Below are positions 1 to 5,476 of a stretch of DNA of 5,476 nucleotides, in pieces. Each line of letters opens with the position of its first letter. The stretch's first letter is position 1. Under the pieces are notes generated by a model that had not been told where the DNA came from, made no database searches, and was given only the letters and a program-made list of their open reading frames with translations. The position numbers and the translations under genes were made by a program. Where the stretch lies: positions 1 through 5,476 of the forward strand of contig MZGO01000100.1 of the NCBI GenBank assembly GCA_002084985.1, read 5' to 3'. Source of the stretch: Thermotoga sp. 4484_232 (GTDB lineage: Bacteria; Thermotogota; Thermotogae; Thermotogales; Thermotogaceae).

Positions 1-959
1 AAAAGAGAAGACGTTGATTACGTGAGAGCAGGTGATATAGCAGCGGCAATTGGGCTGAAAAATTCTCAAACAGGGGATACTCTTTGCAGTTCGGAAGATC
101 ATATCATTCTTGAAAAAATGGAATTTCCAGAACCTGTCATATCTGTCGCAATAGAGCCTCTGACGAAGGCGGACGAGGATAGACTCATCAAAGCTCTAAG
201 AGCTCTTGAAGAGGAGGATCCTACTTTAAGGGTGAAAGTCGATAAGGAGACGGGTGAAACGATCATATCCGGTATGGGAGAGTTACATCTTGAAATAATA
301 GTTGATAGGTTGAAGAGAGAATTCGGTGTTGGCGTTAGAGTTGGTCATCCACAGGTCTCCTACAGGGAAACCATAAGAAAAACTGTAGAAGCTGAAGGAA
401 AGTACATAAAACAAACAGGTGGTAGAGGTCAATACGGTCACGTCGTTATGAGATTTGAACCTATAAGCCTTGAAAAACATTTCGAGTTCGAAGACAGAAC
501 AACTGGCGGAGTTATTCCAAAAGAATACATCCCAGCAGTAGAAGAAGGAGTAAAAGAAGCCATGATGTTCGGCATACTTGCAGGTTATCCAATGGTTGGA
601 ATAAAGGCGATTCTTCTTGACGGCTCTTACCACGAAGTGGATTCATCCGAGATGGCCTTCAAAATAGCGGCTTCTATAGCTTTTAAGGAAGCTATGAGAA
701 AGGCGGATCCTGTTCTCTTGGAGCCAGTTATGAAGATCGAGATCACGACTCCAGAGGAATTTCTAGGAAACGTGGTATCTGACTTGAATTCCAGAAGGGC
801 CAAGATCGATACCATGGAATCCAGAGGAAAGATGAGGGTTATCATAGCCTACGCTCCTCTTTCCGAATTGTTTGGGTACGCTACACGTATATGATGCAAT
901 TTTCCCACTATCAGGAGGTTCCAGAAAGAATCCTCGAAAGAATCATAAAGTATGTTTAA
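1..959 (+). pseudogene. fusA: Elongation factor G, C-terminal part, frameshifted near the end
   Basis: EF-G is the cytoplasmic GTPase that drives translocation of tRNA and mRNA on the ribosome. The reading frame is open from base 1 ([19 protein letters not shown]), so the N-terminal GTPase domain lies outside the window and the GTG at 22 is an internal Val codon, not a start. Visible are the end of domain II (to about codon 35), domain III ([19 protein letters not shown]), domain IV with the HPQVSYRET and GGRGQYGHV segments, and domain V ([20 protein letters not shown], then [10 protein letters not shown]). After GYAT (885) the frame runs into TGA at 892-894. The true C-terminus continues in another frame at 888-959, reading [20 protein letters not shown] and ending in TAA. 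The family has about 11 residues between GYAT and this Tyr; only 2 nt remain, so about 31 nt are missing. As read, the protein lacks roughly its last 33 residues. The fusA identity is near certain; whether the lesion is real is not. Confidence 0.93.
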
Positions 960-986
960 ATAAGGTGTTAGGAGGAGGGAGAACGG

Positions 987-2189
987 ATGGCAAAGGAAAA
1001 ATTTGTTAGGAAGAAAACCCACGTTAACGTCGGAACCATCGGACACATCGACCATGGAAAAACAACGTTGACCGCTGCAATCACAAAATACCTTTCTTTC
1101 AAAGGATTGGCACAATTCATACCTTTTGAACAGATCGATAAAGCACCTGAGGAAAAGGCAAGAGGTATTACGATCAACATCACTCACGTTGAGTATGAAA
1201 CTGAGAAGAGACATTACGCTCATATCGATTGTCCAGGACACGCTGACTACATCAAAAACATGATCACAGGTGCTGCTCAGATGGATGGTGCGATTTTGGT
1301 GGTCGCTGCAACAGATGGCCCCATGCCTCAGACAAGGGAGCACGTTCTCCTGGCAAGGCAGGTTAACGTCCCTTACATTGTGGTTTTCTTAAATAAAACC
1401 GATATGGTAGACGATCCTGAACTGATAGACCTCGTGGAAATGGAGGTAAGGGATCTTCTCAACAAATACGAATTTCCAGGAGACGATGTTCCCGTCATCC
1501 GGGGATCCGCACTTAAGGCTCTTGAGGGGCCCGATAATCCTGATGACCCAGTTTACGAACCTGTAAAAGAGTTGCTCGATGCTCTGGACAATTACATTCC
1601 AGAACCTGTGAGGGAAGTGGACAAACCATTCCTTATGCCCATAGAAGACGTTTTCTCCATAACTGGTAGGGGAACAGTCGTGACCGGCAGGATCGAAAGA
1701 GGAAGAATTAAACCTGGAGATGAGGTCGAAATAGTTGGTCTCACCGATGAGGTTAGAAAGACCGTTGTGACGAGTGTTGAAATGTTCAGGAAAGAGCTTG
1801 ACGAAGGAATCGCTGGTGATAACGTTGGTTGTCTTTTAAGAGGTATCGAAAAGGATGAGGTTGAAAGGGGTCAAGTCTTAGCAGCTCCTGGTAGCATACA
1901 TCCTCATACCGTTTTCAAAGCTCAGGTTTACGTTTTGAAAAAGGAAGAAGGGGGAAGACACACACCATTCATGAAAGGATACAAACCTCAGTTCTACATA
2001 AGAACCGCCGATGTCACAGGAGAGATAGCCGACCTTCCAGAAGGTGTCGAAATGGTTATGCCCGGTGACAACGTGGAAATAACTGTGAAATTGATCTACC
2101 CAGTGGCTATAGATAAAGGGATGAGATTTGCTATAAGAGAGGGAGGAAGAACCGTCGGTGCCGGTGTTGTGACGGAGATAATAGAATGA
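987..2189 (+). CDS. tuf: Elongation factor Tu
   Basis: EF-Tu carries aminoacyl-tRNA to the ribosomal A site as a ternary complex with GTP. The 400-residue protein is complete and matches the Thermotogae length. G-domain motifs are all present: P-loop GHIDHGKT (19-26), switch I ARGITIN (58-64), DCPGH (81-85) with the catalytic His85, NKTD (136-139) and SALK (174-177). Domain II follows with [13 protein letters not shown], then domain III with GGRHTPF and [15 protein letters not shown], ending VVTEIIE. The ATG has a strong GGAGGAGGG site at 971-979, seven bases upstream. The gene lies 27 nt after the residual fusA stop, the usual str order. No lesion is seen, in contrast to fusA, rplW, rplB and rpsS nearby. 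Confidence 0.98.
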   Translation: MAKEKFVRKKTHVNVGTIGHIDHGKTTLTAAITKYLSFKGLAQFIPFEQIDKAPEEKARGITINITHVEYETEKRHYAHIDCPGHADYIKNMITGAAQMDGAILVVAATDGPMPQTREHVLLARQVNVPYIVVFLNKTDMVDDPELIDLVEMEVRDLLNKYEFPGDDVPVIRGSALKALEGPDNPDDPVYEPVKELLDALDNYIPEPVREVDKPFLMPIEDVFSITGRGTVVTGRIERGRIKPGDEVEIVGLTDEVRKTVVTSVEMFRKELDEGIAGDNVGCLLRGIEKDEVERGQVLAAPGSIHPHTVFKAQVYVLKKEEGGRHTPFMKGYKPQFYIRTADVTGEIADLPEGVEMVMPGDNVEITVKLIYPVAIDKGMRFAIREGGRTVGAGVVTEIIE

Positions 2190-2216
2190 GGGGAGCGAAC
2201 CCGCTCCCCCTTCTCA
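2190..2216 (+). terminator. Hairpin after tuf, possible attenuating terminator
   Basis: Directly after the tuf stop codon, GGGGAGCG (2190-2197) pairs perfectly with CGCTCCCC (2202-2209) around an AACC loop, giving an 8-bp GC-rich stem. The following bases, CTTCTC, are pyrimidine-rich but lack a proper run of T, so strong intrinsic termination is uncertain. Its place between tuf and rpsJ suggests partial termination, an RNA processing point, or a 3' stabiliser that lets tuf be expressed above the ribosomal protein genes. The hairpin is seen; the role is inferred. Confidence 0.55.
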
Positions 2217-2238
2217 CAAGAGGGAGGGTGCAGATGTC

Positions 2239-2547
2239 ATGCCAGGTCAAAAGATAAGGATAAAGTTGAAGGCGTACGATCACAAGATACTGGATGAATC
2301 TGCTAAGAAAATTGTTGATGTTGCCAAATCGACGAACGCTAAGGTTTCAGGCCCCGTTCCTCTTCCAACGGAGAGGACTCTTTATTGTGTTTTGAGATCT
2401 CCTATGAAGCATAAAGATTCAAGGGAGCATTTTGAGAAGGTCGTTCATAAAAGGCTTATAGATATCATAGATCCTTCTCCAAAAACGATCGATGCTTTGA
2501 TGAGGATAAACCTTCCAGCTGGGGTCGACGTTGAGATCAAATTGTAA
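2239..2547 (+). CDS. rpsJ: 30S ribosomal protein S10
   Basis: S10 is a small-subunit head protein; in many bacteria it also acts as NusE in transcription antitermination with NusB. The 102-residue product is full length and carries the S10 signature [16 protein letters not shown] (residues 29-44), followed by [20 protein letters not shown] and the end [11 protein letters not shown]. The ATG at 2239 is preceded by GGGAGGG (2222-2228), a somewhat long spacing of about ten bases. Another ATG at 2234 is in a different frame and is not used. It is the first gene of the S10 part and follows tuf by 49 nt containing the hairpin. Confidence 0.98.
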   Translation: MPGQKIRIKLKAYDHKILDESAKKIVDVAKSTNAKVSGPVPLPTERTLYCVLRSPMKHKDSREHFEKVVHKRLIDIIDPSPKTIDALMRINLPAGVDVEIKL

Positions 2548-2548
2548 T

Positions 2549-2556
2549 CGGAGGTG
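2549..2556 (+). promoter_or_regulatory. Ribosome binding site that fixes the rplC start
   Basis: CGGAGGTG matches the 16S rRNA 3' end and lies six bases before ATG 2563. A GTG at 2554 and a TTG at 2560, both in the rplC frame, are poor starts: the GTG sits inside this site and the TTG is too close to it. The ATG also gives the N-terminus [15 protein letters not shown] typical of L3. Confidence 0.8.
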
Positions 2557-2562
2557 TTTTTG

Positions 2563-3207
2563 ATGAAAATGATTATCGGCAGAAAAGTGGGGATGACACA
2601 GATTTTCAAGGATAATAAAGCTATACCCGTTACGGTCATCAAAGCTGGCCCTTGTGTTGTCGTTCAGAAGAAAACAGTTGAAACGGATGGTTACAACGCC
2701 CTTCAACTTGGTTTCGAGGAGATTCCTGAGAAAAAGGTTAACAAACCCCTTCTCGGACACTTTAAAAAGTTCGGGGTGAAACCCTTCAGAATCTTGAAAG
2801 AGTTTCGGGTGGAAAACGTTGATGAATTCGAAATAGGTCAGGAGATAAACGTTTCCATGTTCAAAGAAGGAGACATCGTGGATGTCACAGGATGGTCCAA
2901 AGGAAGAGGATTTGCCGGTGCCATGAAGAGATGGGGATTCAGAGGCGGTCCGAAATCTCATGGTTCCAAGTTCCATAGACAATTGGGATCTGTCGGTCAG
3001 CATACAGAACCTGCTAAGATCTGGAAAGGAAAGAAGATGCCAGGTCGTTATGGAAATGAGAGAGTCACGATCAGGAATTTAGAAGTTGTAGAAGTGGACA
3101 CGGAAAACAACCTTTTAGTTGTTAGAGGCGGCGTTCCGGGAGCGAGGGGTGGACTCCTTCTCATAAGGAGTGCCAAGGCCCCGAAAAAGAAGAACAAGGA
3201 GGAGTAA
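2563..3207 (+). CDS. rplC: 50S ribosomal protein L3
   Basis: L3 binds 23S rRNA early in large-subunit assembly and reaches towards the peptidyl transferase centre. With the start at 2563 the protein has 214 residues, a normal bacterial length. It begins [15 protein letters not shown], has the L3 signature region [20 protein letters not shown] (106-125), then [12 protein letters not shown] and [20 protein letters not shown], the extended loop that reaches the catalytic centre. Gln146 in GSVGQ corresponds to the glutamine methylated by PrmB in E. coli; modification here is unknown. The C-terminal tail is lysine-rich (APKKKNKEE). The gene lies 15 nt after rpsJ. No lesion is seen. Confidence 0.97.
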   Translation: MKMIIGRKVGMTQIFKDNKAIPVTVIKAGPCVVVQKKTVETDGYNALQLGFEEIPEKKVNKPLLGHFKKFGVKPFRILKEFRVENVDEFEIGQEINVSMFKEGDIVDVTGWSKGRGFAGAMKRWGFRGGPKSHGSKFHRQLGSVGQHTEPAKIWKGKKMPGRYGNERVTIRNLEVVEVDTENNLLVVRGGVPGARGGLLLIRSAKAPKKKNKEE

Positions 3208-3210
3208 TCC

Positions 3211-3894
3211 ATGGCTCGCGTGGAAATGCTGAACATTAAAGGTGAGAAGATAGGTGTAATAGACTTGAAAGATGAGATTTTCAACATAGAGCCTCATCTC
3301 GATGTGATGTGGAGATACGTTGATATGCAACTCTCAAACAGAAGAGCGGGAACAGCCTCCACCAAGACTCGTGGAGAAGTTAGAGGTGGAGGAAGGAAAC
3401 CGTGGCCTCAAAAACACACAGGAAGGGCAAGACACGGATCTATAAGATCTCCCATATGGCGCCACGGTGCTGTTGCCCATGGACCGAAACCAAGGGACTG
3501 GAGCAAGAAACTCAACAAAAAAATGAAAAGGCTTGCTCTCAAATCTGCTTTATCGGTGAAATACCGTGATGAGAAGCTGATAGTTATCGATGACATAAAG
3601 TTCGATCAGCCGAAAACAAAGAACATGAAAGAAGTTTTGGAGAATATGAATCTCAAGGAAGAGAAGGTACTGTTCGTTCTTCCTTGGAAAAAACAGGAAT
3701 ACTACAACGTCAAGTTATCTGCAAGGAATTTACCGAATGTCAAAGTTATAATAGCCGATAATCCCAACAATTCCGTCAACGGTGAGAATGCTGTTAGAAT
3801 AGATGGTTTAAACGTTTATGACATGCTCAAATACGATTACCTGGTTCTAACAAAGGATATGGTACGAAAGATCGAGGAGGTGCTTAGCTTATGA
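3211..3894 (+). CDS. rplD: 50S ribosomal protein L4
   Basis: L4 is a 23S rRNA-binding protein whose long loop lines the narrow part of the exit tunnel next to L22; in E. coli it also represses the S10 operon. The 227-residue product has the tunnel loop at roughly residues 43-90 ([40 protein letters not shown]), then the globular core with [15 protein letters not shown] and the C-terminal [17 protein letters not shown]. Its ATG follows AAGGAGGAG (3196-3204) by six bases and lies 3 nt after the rplC stop. The stop TGA overlaps the rplW start as ATGA. No E. coli-type regulatory leader is visible here, because rpsJ follows tuf directly. The gene looks intact. Confidence 0.97.
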   Translation: MARVEMLNIKGEKIGVIDLKDEIFNIEPHLDVMWRYVDMQLSNRRAGTASTKTRGEVRGGGRKPWPQKHTGRARHGSIRSPIWRHGAVAHGPKPRDWSKKLNKKMKRLALKSALSVKYRDEKLIVIDDIKFDQPKTKNMKEVLENMNLKEEKVLFVLPWKKQEYYNVKLSARNLPNVKVIIADNPNNSVNGENAVRIDGLNVYDMLKYDYLVLTKDMVRKIEEVLSL

Positions 3895-4052
3895 AACGCG
3901 ATAAACTCACGATCTACGATGTTCTTGTAAGACCTCTCGTTACAGAGAAAAGTCTCGCTTTAAGGGAGCATAGGAAATACGTATTTGAAGTGAATCCATT
4001 GGCTAACAAGGGACTCGTCAAAGACATAAAAGAGCTGGAAGGCGAGCACTGA
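3891..4052 (+). CDS. rplW: 50S ribosomal protein L23, internally shortened
   Basis: L23 sits at the exit of the ribosomal tunnel and docks trigger factor and the signal recognition particle. The start ATG overlaps the rplD stop by 4 nt (ATGA), with GAGGAGG at 3874-3880 as binding site. Only 53 residues are encoded, against about 95-100 for the family. The N-terminal part is normal: [20 protein letters not shown] with Glu19, equivalent to the trigger factor docking Glu18 of E. coli, then [18 protein letters not shown]. This joins directly to IKELEGEH, which is the usual Thermotoga L23 C-terminus. About 45-47 residues are missing in frame at about 4023-4028, including helix 2, the tunnel loop and the WKKAxVTLKEG-type strand. 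A folded, working L23 is unlikely from this allele. The identity is well supported; the exact deletion size rests on remembered homologues. Confidence 0.9.
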   Translation: MKRDKLTIYDVLVRPLVTEKSLALREHRKYVFEVNPLANKGLVKDIKELEGEH

Positions 4053-4061
4053 AAGGGGTGA
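4052..4061 (+). promoter_or_regulatory. Ribosome binding site that fixes the rplB start
   Basis: AAAGGGGTGA lies just upstream of two adjacent ATG codons (4064 and 4067) and contains an in-frame GTG (4058). Spacing of about six bases from GGGGTG, and the family N-terminus [14 protein letters not shown], favour ATG 4067. The site overlaps the rplW stop codon TGA (4050-4052), which suggests coupled translation. Confidence 0.6.
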
Positions 4062-4066
4062 CCATG

Positions 4067-4819
4067 ATGGGACTTAGAAGATACAAACCCACAACACCAG
4101 GAAGGCGTTTTATGGTCGTACCTGATTTTTCAGAGATAACGAAGGAAGAGCCAGAAAAGTCCCTTACAGCACCTCTCAAAAAGACTGGCGGAAGGAATCA
4201 CCATGGTCATATCACCGCGCGCCACAGAGGTGGTGGGCACAAAAGGAAATACAGGATTATAGATTTCAAAAGATATGACAAAGCGGGAGTTCCAGCAAAA
4301 GTTCTGGCCATAGAGTACGATCCGAACAGATCCGCAAGGATTGCTCTTCTCCTCTACGCAGACGGTGAGAGAAGGTACATCCTTGCTCCAAGTGGCCTTC
4401 AAGTTGGAGACACCATTATGAGTGGCCCAGATGCGGAGATAAAGGTGGGAAACGCATTACCGATCGAAAAAATACCTGTGGGAACGGTTGTTCACAACGT
4501 GGAATTCAAACCCGGAAAGGGAGGACAGAGGGGGACTATGCGCTCCTTAGAATGCCATCGGGAGAACTCAGAAAGGTTCATATAAAATGCTATGCAACAA
4601 TTGGTATGGTCGGAAATGAAGATCACAAGAACGAATCTTTGGCCTCATGTAAGAGGTGTCGCCATGAACCCAGTTGACCATCCACACGGTGGTGGTGAGG
4701 GAAGGAGTAAAGGACACCATCCAACAAGTCCTTGGGGATGGCCAACCAAGGGATACAAAACCAGAAGAGGTAGAAAACCTTCTGACAAATTCATTGTGAG
4801 AAGAAGGAACGTGGTGTGA
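4067..4819 (+). pseudogene. rplB: 50S ribosomal protein L2, broken by two compensating frameshift deletions
   Basis: L2 binds 23S rRNA, bridges the subunits and is needed for peptidyl transferase assembly. The frame from 4067 gives normal L2 ([62 protein letters not shown]) up to 4528, then reads nonsense to a TAA at 4583-4585. From 4531 the conserved sequence continues in another frame ([33 protein letters not shown]) to about 4641, then returns to the first frame as [20 protein letters not shown] and ends FIVRRRNVV with TGA at 4817-4819. Family alignment predicts 15 residues where 2 nt remain (about 43 nt lost) and 12 residues where 1 nt remains (about 35 nt lost). Together 78 nt, or 26 codons; adding them to the 250 codons present gives 276, the Thermotoga L2 length. 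The lost parts are the IARAAGTY-type and GKAGxxRW-type segments, among the most conserved of L2. The functional histidine region DHPHGGG is present at 4676-4696 but unreachable in frame. Confidence 0.93.
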
Positions 4820-4832
4820 AGGAGGTGAACCG

Positions 4833-5195
4833 ATGGGTCGTTCTAAGAAAAAGGGCCCCTATGTCGAACCAAAACTTTTGAAAAAGATAAGGATGTTGAA
4901 TGAAACGGGGGAAAAGAAAATCATAAAAACCTGGAGTAGAGCTTCGATGATAATACCGGAGATGGTGGGACACACAATCGCTGTTTACAACGGCATGAAG
5001 CACATTCCCGTTTATATCACCGAGAACATGATAGGACATAGACTTGGAGAATTCGCTCCCACGAGAAGATTTGGAGGGCACATTCCCGTTTATATCACCG
5101 AGAACATGATAGGACATAGACTTGGAGAATTCGCTCCCACGAGAAGATTTGGAGGGCATGCAGACAAGAAAGCCAAGAAAGGACAGTTGAAATGA
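4833..5195 (+). CDS. rpsS: 30S ribosomal protein S19 with a 26-residue internal duplication
   Basis: S19 lies in the small-subunit head with S13 and contacts the A-site region and bridges to the large subunit. The ATG follows a near-perfect AGGAGGTGA (4820-4828). The N-terminus [19 protein letters not shown] and the core [20 protein letters not shown] are normal. The segment from [13 protein letters not shown] to TRRFGG, which holds the S19 signature [11 protein letters not shown], occurs twice in a row (residues 57-82 and 83-108), followed by the usual tail [12 protein letters not shown]. The product is 120 residues; one copy removed leaves 94, the normal length. The frame is kept, but a second copy of a buried strand and rRNA-binding tail would probably upset folding. 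The gene follows rplB by 13 nt. Confidence 0.95.
   Translation: MGRSKKKGPYVEPKLLKKIRMLNETGEKKIIKTWSRASMIIPEMVGHTIAVYNGMKHIPVYITENMIGHRLGEFAPTRRFGGHIPVYITENMIGHRLGEFAPTRRFGGHADKKAKKGQLK
5000..5158 (+). repeat. Exact 78-nt tandem duplication inside rpsS
   Basis: The unit at 5001-5078 is repeated without a mismatch at 5079-5156. Identity extends to 5000-5080 and 5078-5158 because GCA occurs at both edges, so the join has 3 nt of shared sequence. Absence of any difference, even at silent sites, means the copy is very recent or artificial. It adds exactly 26 codons to rpsS. Confidence 0.97.
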
Positions 5196-5208
5196 GGAGG
5201 GGAATGAA

Positions 5209-5476
5209 ATGAAACTCAAAATACCTAGAAAAGGACTGAAAAGATCCGCTTTCCATCGAATGAGAAAGGAAATATTATCTTCTATGCCTAAGATAGAGGC
5301 AAGAGCTGTGGCCAAATATGTGAGGATTTCACCCAGAAAGGCCAGAAGTGTAATAAATGCCATCAGAGGGAAGGATGTAAACGAAGCCTTTGCTATTCTC
5401 GAGCTCTCTCCTAAAAAGGCGGCAAGGATAATATACAAGGTTTTGAAATCAGCTGTGGCGAACGCTGAAAACAATC
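5209..5476 (+). CDS. rplV: 50S ribosomal protein L22, 5' part
   Basis: L22 binds 23S rRNA and its long hairpin lines the exit tunnel opposite L4. The window contains 89 codons of the start and ends inside the gene, before the tunnel hairpin and the family signature. The protein begins [20 protein letters not shown], a basic N-terminal extension of about 28 residues absent from E. coli L22 and known from Thermotoga, then the core [41 protein letters not shown]. The start is ATG 5209, six bases after GGAGGGG (5196-5202). The ATG at 5204 meets a stop after two codons and is not used. It follows rpsS by 13 nt. The visible part is intact. Confidence 0.96.
   Translation, partial: MKLKIPRKGLKRSAFHRMRKEILSSMPKIEARAVAKYVRISPRKARSVINAIRGKDVNEAFAILELSPKKAARIIYKVLKSAVANAENN

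Noticed and set aside
868..895. Promoter-like pair TTGTTT and TATGAT with 16-nt spacing, upstream of tuf
   Set aside because: The -10-like element spans the fusA deletion join, so it may not exist in the real genome, and the -35-like element is weak.
849..1343. Minus-strand open frame of 164 codons across the fusA-tuf border
   Set aside because: It is antisense to conserved fusA and tuf coding sequence, rich in Cys, Phe and Ser as expected of a shadow frame, and has no binding site.
4529..4645. Programmed frameshifting or translational bypass in rplB
   Set aside because: Those mechanisms skip or re-read existing bases. Here conserved L2 codons are missing from the DNA at both joins, and no slippery run with a following structure is evident.
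4592..4819. Separate small gene starting at ATG 4592
   Set aside because: From about 4643 it is simply the C-terminal part of L2 ([18 protein letters not shown]). The codons before that are out-of-frame reading of L2, and no ribosome binding site precedes the ATG.
5000..5158. Mobile element or CRISPR-like repeat
   Set aside because: There are only two directly adjacent copies, both coding sequence of rpsS, with no spacers, terminal inverted repeats or transposase.
4791..5474. Long open frame of 227 codons on the minus strand
   Set aside because: It is antisense to the end of rplB, all of rpsS and the start of rplV, has no recognisable motif, and its internal repeat is only the reflection of the rpsS duplication.

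Overview
The window is a stretch of the str–S10 translation gene cluster of a bacterium, with every gene on the + strand: fusA (3' part), tuf, rpsJ, rplC, rplD, rplW, rplB, rpsS and rplV (5' part). Protein details point to Thermotogae, close to Thermotoga or Pseudothermotoga. EF-Tu is 400 residues, S10 begins [16 protein letters not shown]23 ends IKELEGEH, L22 carries a basic N-terminal extension, Arg is written mostly AGA/AGG and Ile often ATA, and tuf runs straight into rpsJ. This placement comes from remembered family sequences, not from a search.

Layout: 1-959 is the C-terminal half of EF-G, disrupted near its end. Positions 987-2189 are an intact tuf. A GC-rich hairpin (2190-2209) separates tuf from the S10 part. 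Intact rpsJ, rplC and rplD follow (2239-3894) with very short spacers. Then come a shortened rplW (3891-4052), a rplB broken by two frame changes (4067-4819), a rpsS with a tandem duplication (4833-5195) and the start of rplV (5209 to the window end). Almost no DNA is non-coding. Nearly every gene has a strong AGGAGG-type ribosome binding site, as expected for one co-transcribed, highly expressed operon.

The genes work together in making and running the ribosome. EF-G and EF-Tu are the GTPases of elongation; S10 and S19 belong to the small subunit head; L2, L3, L4, L22 and L23 build the peptidyl transferase surroundings and the exit tunnel.

The unusual part is not a new system. It is a set of five structural anomalies in genes expected to be essential: about 31 nt missing from fusA, about 45-47 codons missing in frame from rplW, about 43 nt and about 35 nt missing from rplB (the second restores the frame), and an exact 78-nt tandem duplication in rpsS. 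The flanking sequence stays well conserved and, for fusA and rplB, keeps coding conserved family residues in the shifted frame. The losses sit in or next to highly conserved parts of the proteins. The simplest explanation is assembly or scaffolding error (collapsed gaps and an unmerged overlap), possibly in a mixed or metagenomic sample; a real cell with all five would probably not be viable without intact copies elsewhere. Raw reads would decide.
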